Shown here piece by piece: positions 26,950 through 36,469 of a stretch of 64,000 nucleotides of DNA (position 1 is its first letter; each line of letters opens with the position of its first letter). The notes below the pieces were generated by a model. It searched no databases. It saw only the letters and a program-made list of their open reading frames with translations, and had not been told where the DNA came from. A program made the position numbers and the translations under genes. This stretch comes from Blastocatellia bacterium AA13. GTDB taxonomy: Bacteria; Acidobacteriota; Blastocatellia; UBA7656. The stretch lies in NCBI GenBank assembly GCA_003222245.1, contig QHVH01000032.1:1-64000 (forward strand), in the 5' to 3' direction.

Positions 26950-27546
26950 TCAGGCAGTCTTTATCTTATCCATCGTCGAGTCGCTGGGGGCGCGATAGGG
27001 CTCATAGCACATTCGACATCGCGCTTCGTAGGACCCGTCTCCAACTTCGATCTGAGAGTCGCCTCCCGCGGTGCGCTGTGTGTAATGGGCGGGACTCCCG
27101 CAGCGCACGCATATGGCGTGCATTTTTGAAACGTATTCAGCGACCGCCAGCAGGGCAGGCATAGGACCGAACGGCCGCCGCAGATAATCCTGATCGAGCC
27201 CGGCTACAATAACGCGGACGCCCGCGTCCGCAAGCTCCATGCAGACATCGACGATGTTCTGATCGAAAAACTGTACTTCGTCGACGCCGACCACTCGAAC
27301 GCCGAATTCGAGCCGCGAGCGCAGATCGACTGAATCACGCGCCACAATCGCGTCAACTCCGCGGTTATCGCGGGAAATGATCCGTTTCGCATCGAATCTA
27401 TTGTCTATTGCAGGTTTGAATATTTGAGTTCGTTGTCGGGCTATTTCGGCTCGGCGGATTCGTCGAATCAACTCTTCACTTTTTCCGCTGAACATTCCGC
27501 CGGTAATTACTTCTATCCATCCACCGCGTGGACTTAAGCCATCCAT
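26950..27546 (-). CDS. tdk: Thymidine kinase (type II)
   Basis: The 198-residue protein has the P-loop GGMFSGKS (16-23), the VDEVQFFD strand with the catalytic Glu, and a zinc ribbon with CVRCG and CRMC pairs. A lasso-loop YTQR segment lies between them. It phosphorylates thymidine for salvage into dTTP. The gene lies 69 bp upstream of the M20 gene and 78 bp downstream of the TPR gene on the same strand. Confidence 0.95.
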   Translation of the reverse strand: MDGLSPRGGWIEVITGGMFSGKSEELIRRIRRAEIARQRTQIFKPAIDNRFDAKRIISRDNRGVDAIVARDSVDLRSRLEFGVRVVGVDEVQFFDQNIVDVCMELADAGVRVIVAGLDQDYLRRPFGPMPALLAVAEYVSKMHAICVRCGSPAHYTQRTAGGDSQIEVGDGSYEARCRMCYEPYRAPSDSTMDKIKTA

Positions 27547-27624
27547 TCTTGATCCGCTCCTTTTTGCCGCGACGATTGCCGTCGCAGCTTAAAACGAGAG
27601 CAGTATTCTGACAGGCGGCCTTGA

Positions 27625-28185
27625 TCAATTCAACCTCGCCTGAACTCTCCTAAACGAAGTCAACGCTAGTTGGTAATCGGGTTTGAGATCGATCGCCGAT
27701 TTGTATTCCTTGAGCGCTTCGAAGAGGTATCCCCGGGCCTGATAGACACGACCGAGGTTGAAGTGAGGATAGAAATAACATTGATACCGCGAAGCCTCCA
27801 TGGCCAGCTTAAGCCACTTTACCGCGCCGTCCAGATCCTTCTTTTCAATCAGGTAGGCGCCGATGTCGTTATAAGGATTGCCAAAGTCGGGATCAACCGC
27901 GATTGCCTTGTGACACTCTTCGATAGCCTGATCGGTAAGATCCATGAAGCTGTAGGTCCAGCCGAGAAACGTATGCGCTTCAGCCGTCGGGTACTCGTCA
28001 ATTGAGCGCCTGTATAAATCGACCGCTTCGTCCAGGTCGCCGCGCATTTGTGCTTCGTAGGCAAGTTGAAATTGCCGCAGCGCCTCTCGCTTTCGAGCCG
28101 CCTGCTCCTCGGTCAGCAGCTCGTCGCGGCCGAAAGGCATGCCGCCGACCCCTGTGTCGAGCGAAACAAGCTGAACATCGCTCAT
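27625..28185 (-). CDS. Small TPR protein
   Basis: The 186-residue protein starts at ATG 28185 (MSDVQLVSLDTG), with GAGAGG seven bases upstream. It has no signal peptide. After a lead helix (AARKREALRQFQLAYEAQM), four tetratricopeptide repeats run to the C-terminus (AVDLYRRSIDEYPTA, AIEECHKAIAVDPDFGNP, ALKEYKSAIDLKPDYQ). The last repeats contain a Tyr/Cys-rich loop (SRYQCYFYPHFN). It is likely a cytoplasmic protein-protein adaptor; no partner is suggested by the neighbours. Confidence 0.88.
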   Translation of the reverse strand: MSDVQLVSLDTGVGGMPFGRDELLTEEQAARKREALRQFQLAYEAQMRGDLDEAVDLYRRSIDEYPTAEAHTFLGWTYSFMDLTDQAIEECHKAIAVDPDFGNPYNDIGAYLIEKKDLDGAVKWLKLAMEASRYQCYFYPHFNLGRVYQARGYLFEALKEYKSAIDLKPDYQLALTSFRRVQARLN

Positions 28186-28280
28186 TGAATTTCCTCTCAG
28201 TGTATTGCTCTTGATGCGGCGACAATCTTGAGCTCCGGCTTGAAGCTCCGGCCGCATTGTTACTGGACCCAGAGCAGCAT

Positions 28281-29978
28281 TTAATAGCCGAGCGCCAGTC
28301 CGTCCTTGCGGGGATCCGATCCTCCCATCAGCGTCCCGCTTGCGGGATCGATCATGATGGCCTGGCCGCCCCCGAATGATTCATTTGTGTGATCGGCTCG
28401 CGCATGACCTTTCCGGATCAGTTGCTTTATCACGGATTCAAGCATCTCGTCTTCGATCAACACGCGATTGCCCCCGACGTAGCGGAATCGTGGAGCGTCG
28501 ATCGCTTGCTGCAGGCCCATCCCGAGATCGAACAGATTCGATAGAACCTGCACGTGTCCTTGCGGCTGCATCGCGCCCCCCATCACGCCAAACGACATGA
28601 AGAGCTTGCCGTCCTTGAACACCATCGCAGGAATGATCGTGTGGAACGGGCGCTTGCCGGGTTCGAGACGATTTGGATGATTAGGATCGAGCGAGAACCC
28701 GGCTCCGCGGTCTTGAAGGACGATTCCAGTGCCGCCCGCGACTATGCCGGAACCGAACGCCTCGAAGAGGCTGTTGATGAACGAAACCGCGTTGCGGTCT
28801 TTGTCGATCACCGTGAAGTAGGTTGTGTCCCCGTTGTTCATTTCAATCACGCCGGGCAGGGGCGACTGGATCGCTTTATCGGGATCGATGAGCGCGCGTC
28901 GCGCGTCGGCATACTTCCTGGAGAGGAGCTGCTTGACCGGTATCTTCGAAAAGGCGGGGTCGGCGATGTAGCGGTTCCGATCGGCGAACGCCAGCTTCAT
29001 TGCTTCAATCAATTCGTGTTCGTACTGCGCGGGTTTCGACTTGAGCGCGGCGAGATCGATGCCTTCCAGAATGTTCAACGCGATCAGCGCGGTCAGTCCC
29101 TGCCCGTTCGGAGGAATCTCGTAGACTGTATAGCCGCGGTAGGTGGTTGAGATCGGATCAATCCATTCGGAGCGCTGGGCGGCGAGATCGTCGAGGGTAA
29201 TGAACCCGCCATGTTTGGCGCAGTAATCCGCGATTGCGTGGGCTATCTCGCCTTTATAGAAAGCGTCGCGTCCGCCCCTGGCCAGCACTCTGAAGGTATT
29301 GGCGAGGTTCTTTTGACGAAATATCTCGCCTGCTCGCGGCGCGCGTCCGTCGATCAGGTAATTATTCGCGGCCGCGGCAGTCTTTTTTAGCTTTGGCGCT
29401 TCCGGCTCCCAATCGCTCGCGGCCTTTTCCATCACTGGAAATCCGTTATCGGCATATTCGATTGCCGGCGCAAGCAGATCGGGAAGCTTCATTGAGCCGT
29501 ATTTTTCGAGCAGAGTGACCCAGCCGTCGAAAGCGCCCGGGACCGTGATGCTCTCCATTCCCTCGATCGGCATCTCGGTTATACCGCGCTTCTTGAAGTA
29601 TTCGAGATTCAATGAACGAGGAGCGCGTCCGCTGGCGTTGAGCCCCTTCAACTCCCCGGTCTTCGACCAGTAGACCATCATAAACGCGTCGCCGCCGATA
29701 CCCGTCATCATCGGTTCGGTGACGTTGAGCATGGCGGCCATCGCGATCGCGGCATCGACCGCGTTGCCGCCGCGCTTCAGGATGTCCAGCCCAACTTGAG
29801 ATGCGAGCGGCTGACTCGTGGCAACCATTCCGTGCTCGGCCCGGACGATCGAGCGCGTAGGCCTTTCAGTATTGGTCATATTGGGACTCCGATTCAGGCC
29901 GGCCGTAGTCTTAACCAGGGGTGCGACTGTCAACAGCACCGAGGCGATTGTAAGGAACGCCTTTCTGCTAAAGATCAT
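28281..29978 (-). CDS. ggt: Gamma-glutamyltranspeptidase
   Basis: The 565-residue protein starts at ATG 29978; the GTG at 29987 sits inside the GAGAGGAG ribosome-binding site. A signal peptide is followed by the Ntn-hydrolase precursor. ARAEHGMVATSQP and GGNAVDAAIA mark the large subunit, and NNGDTTYFTV carries the nucleophilic Thr (near 385) at which autoprocessing makes the small subunit. GGTGIVLQDRGAGFSLDPNHPN and GVMGGAMQPQGH complete the active site. It hydrolyses glutathione and other gamma-glutamyl compounds in the periplasm. Confidence 0.95.
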   Translation of the reverse strand: MIFSRKAFLTIASVLLTVAPLVKTTAGLNRSPNMTNTERPTRSIVRAEHGMVATSQPLASQVGLDILKRGGNAVDAAIAMAAMLNVTEPMMTGIGGDAFMMVYWSKTGELKGLNASGRAPRSLNLEYFKKRGITEMPIEGMESITVPGAFDGWVTLLEKYGSMKLPDLLAPAIEYADNGFPVMEKAASDWEPEAPKLKKTAAAANNYLIDGRAPRAGEIFRQKNLANTFRVLARGGRDAFYKGEIAHAIADYCAKHGGFITLDDLAAQRSEWIDPISTTYRGYTVYEIPPNGQGLTALIALNILEGIDLAALKSKPAQYEHELIEAMKLAFADRNRYIADPAFSKIPVKQLLSRKYADARRALIDPDKAIQSPLPGVIEMNNGDTTYFTVIDKDRNAVSFINSLFEAFGSGIVAGGTGIVLQDRGAGFSLDPNHPNRLEPGKRPFHTIIPAMVFKDGKLFMSFGVMGGAMQPQGHVQVLSNLFDLGMGLQQAIDAPRFRYVGGNRVLIEDEMLESVIKQLIRKGHARADHTNESFGGGQAIMIDPASGTLMGGSDPRKDGLALGY

Positions 29979-30024
29979 AGGGGACACTCCTCTCTTAGCA
30001 GCTCACTTGAAGCTCAGCGAAGAA

Positions 30025-30642
30025 TTAGGCGGGCGGCCGCTGTTGACCGCGATGGCAGGTGAAACAGCTAACTCGGCCGATCCCTCCGACATAAATGTTG
30101 TTCAGATCGCGAGTCATCTTGATCATCTTGCGCGCGGTCTGCTTGTTCTGTTTGTCATCCTTCTCCCATTGATCCTTCACGTGGCAGAAGGTGCAGTCGA
30201 CGCCAAGGGAATCCTTGAAGGCGAACATCACTTTCATCAGGCGTTCCGCGGGCAGACCGGATAGGAGCTGGATGTTTTTGTACTCCTGTTCGGTGCGCTT
30301 TTCTTTGCTTGATGAAGGCAGGGGATCGAGCGACGGAAGCTCGGAAGGCGCCGAGGTTGCTACAGCGCCGGAACCAGCGCCGGCGCCTGAGCTGTCTCCG
30401 GTGACCGGCGGATGATCGGCTGGAAGGGGGCCCGCGGAGTCGGGCTTGGGCTCGGCGCTGTTGATGTCCGGATGATTCGCTGGAAGCTGCGAGTCTCGAC
30501 CGCTGTTCACCGATTCCGTCTCGCCTTTGCGCGCCGCCTGTGTGCTCGAGCCAGGGGTGTACGACATATTGGCGACGGTGAATCCGAGAAACAGACCTAT
30601 CAGAACGCCGACGATACCGTAGGCGACATATTGCTTATTCAT
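30025..30642 (-). CDS. Membrane-anchored di-haem cytochrome c (reaction-centre cytochrome c subunit-like)
   Basis: The 205-residue protein has an N-terminal membrane anchor (residues 8-27), a long Pro/Ser/Ala-rich linker to about 110, and two CXXCH haem motifs: CTFCH at 150 and CFTCH at 193. The spacing and the phrase LMKVMFAFKDSLGVDCTFCHV fit the small PF02276-like cytochromes that are widespread in non-phototrophic Acidobacteriota. It is probably a periplasmic electron carrier; its partner is unknown. The gene starts 340 bp from the divergent plsC-like gene. Confidence 0.9.
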   Translation of the reverse strand: MNKQYVAYGIVGVLIGLFLGFTVANMSYTPGSSTQAARKGETESVNSGRDSQLPANHPDINSAEPKPDSAGPLPADHPPVTGDSSGAGAGSGAVATSAPSELPSLDPLPSSSKEKRTEQEYKNIQLLSGLPAERLMKVMFAFKDSLGVDCTFCHVKDQWEKDDKQNKQTARKMIKMTRDLNNIYVGGIGRVSCFTCHRGQQRPPA

Positions 30643-30984
30643 TCTCTAGCTCCAGGGTGATATGAAAGAGGAACAGGATAACGCTATGGCAGTGTGCGCG
30701 CAATCGCCGCCGAAGGAAATGGGTGTGGTTAGAGTATTCGCGGATGCGCCGGTGATGCAAACGGGCGTGCTACAACTTCAAGCGGACAACCTCAACGACG
30801 TTGCAAACCAGAGCCCATCTATGAAGTTGGCCTCGCCAACCTTGGGTACCGCGCGATCGGCTAGCTTTGTGAAAAGAGTTCGATCAGTAAGGAGCTATGA
30901 TATTCTCAGCGTGCAACGGATCGACGCGAGCGCCTTTTAGAATTGCTCTCAGAATATTGTTAGGATACGACGCGCACAAAGACG
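30643..30984. other. 342-bp divergent intergenic region
   Basis: The region separates the cytochrome gene from the acyltransferase gene. I see no reliable gene or strong promoter. One 92-codon frame at 30662-30940 has AGGG before its ATG but a composition and sequence unlike a protein family. Confidence 0.4.
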
Positions 30985-31647
30985 ATGGGCCTGATCATTA
31001 CACTGCTGAAGCCGTTGGTTTGGGCCGCGTGCCGAATCCTGTTCAGAATTGAGTTTCAGGGCGCCGACAATATTCCGCCTACGGGAGCTTGTTTGATTAC
31101 CCCAAACCACTTTACCTACCTCGATCCAATCTGGATTACGATACCGATTAAGCGACGGGTTTATTACATGGCGTGGGACAAGCCTTTTAAGATCCCGGTG
31201 CTTGGACAGATGATGCGGATCTTCGGGGCGTTTCCGGTAAGACTCGAAGCGGCTCCGGATGCTTCGGCCCAGCGCAAGTCCACGGATCTCCTGAGCCAGG
31301 ATAGGGCATTGATCATTTTTCCCGAAGGCGGACGTTCTCACACTCCAAACGTAACACCTTTTAAGTTGGGCGCATTTCGACTGGCGCTTGTTCATGGTGC
31401 GCCGATCGTGCCCGTCACTATCAGCGGAGGCTACGAAATATGGCCGACAGGAAAAATTCTTCCCAGATTCGGGAAGGTTCGAGTCATTTTTCATCCGCGG
31501 ATACCGGTCGAGCGAGTAGCCGATGAGACGACAAATGTTGAGCTTAAAAGGCTAGCTCGGTCGCTTGCTCTGGAAGCTCACACAATTGTTGCGAACGCAT
31601 TGGACCCATCTCCGATAACAGTCGACTCCTCTCACGCGTCACGCTGA
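30985..31647 (+). CDS. PlsC-family acyltransferase
   Basis: The 220-residue protein has a short N-terminal hydrophobic helix, the HX4D motif in NHFTYLDP (near 42), FPEGGRSHTP (near 112) and VPVTISGGYEIWP. It should acylate lysophosphatidate or a related lipid at the membrane. It is shorter than, and distinct from, the paralogue at 19544. A monocistronic transcript is likely, since the next gene is convergent. Confidence 0.9.
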   Translation: MGLIITLLKPLVWAACRILFRIEFQGADNIPPTGACLITPNHFTYLDPIWITIPIKRRVYYMAWDKPFKIPVLGQMMRIFGAFPVRLEAAPDASAQRKSTDLLSQDRALIIFPEGGRSHTPNVTPFKLGAFRLALVHGAPIVPVTISGGYEIWPTGKILPRFGKVRVIFHPRIPVERVADETTNVELKRLARSLALEAHTIVANALDPSPITVDSSHASR

Positions 31648-31676
31648 CTCTAAGCGACTCGGTATAAAGGGGTTCC

Positions 31677-31922
31677 TCAATCTTTTTGTGTTGAATGCGG
31701 TCGGGCTCGCGGCCCCTCTCCCGTCAAAAGCCAGTGTATCGAAGTGCCGGTCAATTCCGAGATCTGAGCGACCACGCGGTTTACTCTTCCGCCCGGCATC
31801 GCCCCCTCTTTCCACAGATAAATCGCGTGCTTTGTTAAGCTTAGCCGACACGCTATTTCATTGGCCGACTCGGTTTCCATTACCTGACAAACCCGTTTAT
31901 AGAATCCTTTTTCGTCTAGCAT
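31677..31922 (-). CDS. Small helix-turn-helix protein (phage CI-repressor-like)
   Basis: The 81-residue protein starts at ATG 31922 with GGAG seven bases upstream. Residues about 17-62 read as a helix-turn-helix (SANEIACRLSLTKHAIYLWK, then RVNRVVAQISELTG), and TSIHWLLTGEGP is the phrase seen at the end of CI-type HTH domains. No peptidase or ligand domain follows, so it is only a DNA-binding module. It lies 120 bp downstream of the GGDEF gene and has a palindrome in its own upstream region, which suggests autoregulation. Confidence 0.78.
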   Translation of the reverse strand: MLDEKGFYKRVCQVMETESANEIACRLSLTKHAIYLWKEGAMPGGRVNRVVAQISELTGTSIHWLLTGEGPRARPHSTQKD

Positions 31923-31923
31923 C

Positions 31924-31968
31924 ACTCTACTCCGTTTCGTGTTTTTGAGTTAAGTAGTACTCTACTAC
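31924..31968. promoter_or_regulatory. Operator pair of the small HTH gene
   Basis: A perfect 15-bp palindrome GTAGTA-CTC-TACTAC lies at 31954-31968. The octamer ACTCTACT occurs in it (31959-31966) and again at 31924-31931, where it overlaps the ribosome-binding site. Two matching sites before a small repressor gene are a usual autoregulatory arrangement; binding is inferred. Confidence 0.45.
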
Positions 31969-32042
31969 GATGTTCCAAACGTGACAAGAAAAAAGATCAA
32001 AAAATGTGGGATTGCCCGGATTTATGCACGAGGAGTGCTTCG

Positions 32043-33758
32043 CTACCAGCGGACTTGATTTCGGCCGCCCTGCTTGGCTTCGTAAAGCTTTGCGTCGGCT
32101 GCGGCGAGCAGCTTCTCCGAGGCTCCGAGACGGAGGTTTCCGGCCAGACCGAAGCTGACAGTGAGGCTAAGTCCCGACTGAATGGATTTCCAATCGTAAC
32201 GCGCTACGGAATTGCGGATTCTCTCGCACAAGGCGGCGGCTTTTGACAGCGGGGTCTCGACCAGCACCAGCACAAACTCTTCGCCGCCGTAGCGAACTAC
32301 GATATCAATCGCGCGGCAATTCGATTTGAAGATGCCGGCAATAGCCTTGAGCACCTGATCGCCGGTCTGGTGAGAGAATCGGTCGTTGACCTTTTTGAAG
32401 AAATCTAAATCGGCGAGCGCAACCGTGAGCGCGTGCCCGAAGCGCCGCCCCCTCTCGAATTCGAGCGGCAGCCGCAGATCGAGATAGCGGCGGTTGAACA
32501 GGCCGGTCAGGCTGTCTTCATATGTCTTGCGTTCGAGCTCTTCGGCCTGTTGTTGAAGCTGCTCCACGAGCCGTGACTTCTGCTCGTTTGCTTCTTGCAG
32601 CGCGCCGTTGAGCCTCTGCAGATCCTGATATGCATTGGCCAACTCAACGTTCTTGAGCCGGTAAATCTCCGCCTCGCGTTCCGACCTCTCGACTTCAAAC
32701 TTGATGACTAACTGCTTGACGCGTTGATCGGTCTCGCTGTTGAACACTTCTTCTTTTATTCGATTGAAGAGTTTCTGATGATGGAGCGCCCGGGACAGAT
32801 CACCGGTCGCTTCGTAGGTGTCGGCGAGCGCGCGATGCGATTCGTAGACCCATTCCTTGGACCCGATCTCTTCGGCCATTGACAGCGCCCGCCGCAGATA
32901 AACAAGAGCTTTGTCAGGGTGACCGTCCTTTGTGTTGAGTATGCCGATCTGTGCGAGCGTCGTTGATTCAACGTATCGGTCGCGCAACTCCTGGGCTACC
33001 GCGAGCCCCTTAAGATAATAGTCGAGGGAGCTTTCGTAATCGCCGAGACTCCCGTAGACGAAGCCGAGATTCGACAGCGCCGCGGACTCGCTCGCCCGGT
33101 CTCCGATGCGGGCGCTTGTTTCGAGGCTTTTCTTATAGGAGTCGATTGCGTTGGCGCTCTCGTCGAGCTTCTGATAAACGTTGCCGATGTTGTTGAGTAT
33201 GCTCGGAACGCCAGTCACGTCTCCCAGTTCTTCTGAAAGCCTCAGGCTCTTGGAATAACTCTCGATCGCGCTCGAATATTCCGACAAGCCGAAGTAGACG
33301 TTTCCAATATTGTTAAAGGCGTATGCGAGCCCTCTGCGGTCGGCGATATCCTCGCAGATTTTGGCGCTCCTGAAGTGGAATTCGAGAGCGGCGGGATAAT
33401 CGCTCAGACGGAAGTAGACGTTTCCGATCGTGTTTATCGCGCTCGCCTGACCGCTCGGGTCTTGAAGCTTTTCGAAGAGCTTTAGAGCCTCGTTCGAGCG
33501 GGCCATCGCCGTTTCGAAGCTGGATGAGAGATAGCTGCAGAACCCTTCGGTGCGAAGCGCATGAGCAAGAGCCGTTTCATTGCTCTCGGCCTCAGCCAAT
33601 CGGCGTGCTTCGCGAGCCAGCGCGGCGGCGCGCGTTGTGTCGGTCACGCGGAGTCGCCACGCAAGATCATTCAAAATATCAATCCTGGCGGCGGTGTTCT
33701 CGCCGGCGAGATCTACCGCCGCCAGCCTCGCCTCGAGCTGTCTGATGTCCTCGCTCAT
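32043..33758 (-). CDS. TPR-repeat diguanylate cyclase (GGDEF)
   Basis: The 571-residue protein has about eight TPR units (residues about 40-340, with recurring NIGNVYF.L.DY and LNNIGNVYQKL). A coiled coil follows (about 345-405, EVERSEREAEIYRLKNVELA), then a GGDEF domain (410-571). The active-site loop is GGEEF near 489, preceded by LADLDFFKKVNDRF, so c-di-GMP synthesis is expected. No membrane segment or signal peptide is seen, so signals probably arrive through the TPR array. It is the last gene of a three-gene operon, 4 bp after the epimerase, which ties c-di-GMP to a surface-glycan function. Confidence 0.93.
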   Translation of the reverse strand: MSEDIRQLEARLAAVDLAGENTAARIDILNDLAWRLRVTDTTRAAALAREARRLAEAESNETALAHALRTEGFCSYLSSSFETAMARSNEALKLFEKLQDPSGQASAINTIGNVYFRLSDYPAALEFHFRSAKICEDIADRRGLAYAFNNIGNVYFGLSEYSSAIESYSKSLRLSEELGDVTGVPSILNNIGNVYQKLDESANAIDSYKKSLETSARIGDRASESAALSNLGFVYGSLGDYESSLDYYLKGLAVAQELRDRYVESTTLAQIGILNTKDGHPDKALVYLRRALSMAEEIGSKEWVYESHRALADTYEATGDLSRALHHQKLFNRIKEEVFNSETDQRVKQLVIKFEVERSEREAEIYRLKNVELANAYQDLQRLNGALQEANEQKSRLVEQLQQQAEELERKTYEDSLTGLFNRRYLDLRLPLEFERGRRFGHALTVALADLDFFKKVNDRFSHQTGDQVLKAIAGIFKSNCRAIDIVVRYGGEEFVLVLVETPLSKAAALCERIRNSVARYDWKSIQSGLSLTVSFGLAGNLRLGASEKLLAAADAKLYEAKQGGRNQVRW

Positions 33759-33762
33759 TCGA

Positions 33763-34710
33763 TCAGGTCGGCCGCGGATTCTTGCGATACCATTCCACGG
33801 TGCGCTTGAGCCCTTCGTCGAAATCGGTCGTTACGCGATAGCCGATAGCCGCCATGGCTTCGATGGAGGCCTGTGAATCACGTACGTCCCCTGAACGCGC
33901 CGCTTCGTGTATAGGTCTGACGCTCCCTCCTGTTATCTCATTCAATTTTGTAAGGAGCTCCAGAAGTGAATAGCGGCCTCCGCACGCTACGTTGAATATG
34001 CCCCCAGGCGCTGCGCTGGATTCGCTGGCCAGCAGATTCGCCTCAACCACGTTGTCGACATACGTGAAGTCGCGCGATTGAAGTCCATCGCCATAAATCG
34101 TGGGCGACCTGCCTTCGAGCAAAGCCGTGACGAACTTTGGAATTACAGCGGCATATTCAGATTCGGGATCCTGGCGCGGCCCAAAAATATTGAAGTATCG
34201 AAGCGAAACCGATTCAAGACCGTAGACCTTGTTGAACACGGAAAGATAATGCTCGCCGGTCAATTTTGAAAGAGCATACGGCGACAGCGGATGCGGATGC
34301 ATATCCTCTATTTTCGGCAGCACCGGCGTCTCGCCGTATACGGACGAGCTCGACGCATAAACGACACGACGAACTCCGGCGTCGCGCGCCGCGAGCAGAA
34401 CGTTCAGCGTACCCGTTATGTTTGTTTCGTGAGTAGTAAGCGGATCGGCCACCGAGCGAGGAACCGAGCCGAGCGCGGCTTCGTGGAATACTATTTCCAC
34501 TCCGCCGATCGCATCTCTCACCGCTGCCGCATCGCGAATGTCTCCGCGAATGATCTCAATTTCGTCTTTGATTTCCGACAGGTTTTTAAGCTTGCCCGAG
34601 CTGAAGTTATCCAGTACTCGGACGCGATGGCCGTCTCTAATGAGACGCGTCGCGATGTGACTGCCTATAAACCCGGCGCCGCCAGTCACCAGGTAGAGCC
34701 GCTTCGACAT
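33763..34710 (-). CDS. NAD-dependent NDP-sugar epimerase/dehydratase
   Basis: The 315-residue extended SDR has GGAGFIGS at 10-17, the Ser of SSSSVYGE, and the YALSK catalytic Tyr/Lys motif. HEAALGSVPRSVADPLTTHETN and YFNIFGPRQDPESEYAAVIP match the WbpP/UDP-GlcNAc 4-epimerase branch. It probably interconverts UDP-sugars for a surface polysaccharide. It lies 9 bp downstream of the carbamoyltransferase gene and 4 bp upstream of the GGDEF gene, a clear operon. Confidence 0.92.
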   Translation of the reverse strand: MSKRLYLVTGGAGFIGSHIATRLIRDGHRVRVLDNFSSGKLKNLSEIKDEIEIIRGDIRDAAAVRDAIGGVEIVFHEAALGSVPRSVADPLTTHETNITGTLNVLLAARDAGVRRVVYASSSSVYGETPVLPKIEDMHPHPLSPYALSKLTGEHYLSVFNKVYGLESVSLRYFNIFGPRQDPESEYAAVIPKFVTALLEGRSPTIYGDGLQSRDFTYVDNVVEANLLASESSAAPGGIFNVACGGRYSLLELLTKLNEITGGSVRPIHEAARSGDVRDSQASIEAMAAIGYRVTTDFDEGLKRTVEWYRKNPRPT

Positions 34711-34719
34711 CGATCCCCC

Positions 34720-36447
34720 TCACTTTTTGACAAGAAAGTTTCCGAGCGCCAGGCAATCTATACCTGAACAATAGAAGCCCCGAACTGCCTCGCGCGGATT
34801 CGATACCACGGGTTCGCCAAACAGGTTGAAGGAAGTGTTCAGGAGCACCGGCACTCCGGTCAATTCGCCGAACTTCGACAGCAGCTTCCAGAAGACGGGG
34901 TTCTTGGTTCTACTAACCGTGTGTACTCGTACAAGTCCGTCGCCGAAGATCGCTGCCGGCATCAGATCACGCTTCCCCTGTTTGATACGGCTTACTCCCT
35001 GAAGAAACTCCGTGAGGTTACTGGCCTCAAAATATTCCAGCGCCCGTTCTTCGGGAACGGACGCGGAAAAAGGCCTGAACTCCTCACGGTGCTTTATGTA
35101 TGTATTCAAGTTGTCGCCCATCATCTCCAGCAAAGGAGATGCCAGAATGCTGCGAGCGCCCAGGGTTCTCGGCCCGAATTCCATAGCGCCGTTGAACCAG
35201 CCGGCGATCCAACCCTGTTTCAAGGCTTGCGCGACTTCGGCAATCAGTTTGTCTTCGGTCAGAAAGTATTCGTAGCTCAGCTTACAGTTATCCAGTACCT
35301 TCTTTATATCTTCTTCGCCGAATTTTGGACCGAGAAATACCTGCTGCTTTTCGAGCGATCTCTTCTGATTTCCCAGCGTGTGATGCCAGTGATAAAGCGC
35401 CGCTCCGACCGCGCAGCCGGCGTTGCCCGGAGCCGTCTGGACGAACACCTGTTTGAATCCGGCCCTTCGCTCTATAGCCGAGTTAGCCAGACTGTTCAGC
35501 GCGACGCCTCCGGATATGCACAGGTTCTCTTCGCCGGTGCGCTCCCTATAAAGAGATGCAATCTCGACCATCACGTCTTCGAGCCGCGTCTGAAGGCTGG
35601 CGGCCGTATTCCTGTGAACGCGAGTCAAAGCGCCGTCTTTTGCTCTGGGTTTCAAACCGGTCTTTTCAAAAAAGAGAGGCGACAGTGAAGGCGCGCTAAA
35701 CGAGGGGTCGAAATAGTCGAGGTTGATCTTTGGCAGTCCGTCTCGCGTAACGCCGATGATATCTTTGAACAAGCCGTCGAATTCGTTTTCACCGGTCGGC
35801 GCAAGCCACATCGTCTTGTGCTCTTCGCCCTCTAATGAAAAGCCCAGCGCCTCCGTTACCGCGTCGTAGACCATCCCGAGCGAATCCGGAAAGGGGGCTT
35901 CGGAATCGAGAGTCAGACCGGCCCCGGCTCCCCGCAGCAGTGCGAACGAAGTCATATCACCCATGCCGCCGGCCGCCATAACGGCCGATCTTTCAAATCC
36001 GGAGGAATAGAAAGCGCCTGCGCCGTGAGCGAGCTGATGGTTCACGGTTACGCAGCGACCCCCGCTGCTTATATTGGATTGCGCCAAGCGCGTTGTTCTG
36101 AGCCTCTGCCTGAGATTGTTCAAACTCTCTACGAGATGATAGGTGAAGGCCTGAATGGACGAGAGGCCCGGCGAACGAAGCATTCGGCCCGCTCGAAAGC
36201 GCAAGCTCCGGCGGAACAGTTTCGACGGCTCCAGATAATAAGTCACATAGTCGACGTCAGCGAACTCGATACCGGCCTGTTCAAGACAGAATTCGATTGC
36301 CCTGAAGGGCAGCCCGCCGGAATAGGTCATTCCCACGTGACGCACGCGCGCGAGCTTTTCTTCTTCAATCGCGGCAACTACAACACCGTCGCGTATCAGG
36401 GCCGCCGCCGCGTCGCGCTCCTGACCTGAGATGCCCAGTATATTCAT
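34720..36447 (-). CDS. NodU/CmcH/TobZ-family carbamoyltransferase
   Basis: Starting at ATG 36447 (MNILGISGQERDAAAALI; GGAG five bases upstream) the protein has 575 residues. The N-terminal ASKHA-fold domain has VNHQLAHGAGAF, the His motif that binds metal for carbamoyl-adenylate transfer, and SGGVALNS. The C-terminal YrdC-like carbamoyltransferase portion has EFGPRTLGARSIL, KHREEFRPF and PVLLNTSFN. The segment AAGGMGD lacks the Asp often seen just after the His motif, so activity should be checked. Family members carbamoylate sugars or antibiotics, which fits the epimerase gene next to it. Confidence 0.92.
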   Translation of the reverse strand: MNILGISGQERDAAAALIRDGVVVAAIEEEKLARVRHVGMTYSGGLPFRAIEFCLEQAGIEFADVDYVTYYLEPSKLFRRSLRFRAGRMLRSPGLSSIQAFTYHLVESLNNLRQRLRTTRLAQSNISSGGRCVTVNHQLAHGAGAFYSSGFERSAVMAAGGMGDMTSFALLRGAGAGLTLDSEAPFPDSLGMVYDAVTEALGFSLEGEEHKTMWLAPTGENEFDGLFKDIIGVTRDGLPKINLDYFDPSFSAPSLSPLFFEKTGLKPRAKDGALTRVHRNTAASLQTRLEDVMVEIASLYRERTGEENLCISGGVALNSLANSAIERRAGFKQVFVQTAPGNAGCAVGAALYHWHHTLGNQKRSLEKQQVFLGPKFGEEDIKKVLDNCKLSYEYFLTEDKLIAEVAQALKQGWIAGWFNGAMEFGPRTLGARSILASPLLEMMGDNLNTYIKHREEFRPFSASVPEERALEYFEASNLTEFLQGVSRIKQGKRDLMPAAIFGDGLVRVHTVSRTKNPVFWKLLSKFGELTGVPVLLNTSFNLFGEPVVSNPREAVRGFYCSGIDCLALGNFLVKK

Positions 36448-36469
36448 CAACTCTCCGAAGGACCTTTAT

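Noticed and set aside
30662-30940. 92-codon frame between cytochrome and plsC genes
   Set aside because: AGGG precedes the ATG, but the sequence has no recognisable features and could be chance.
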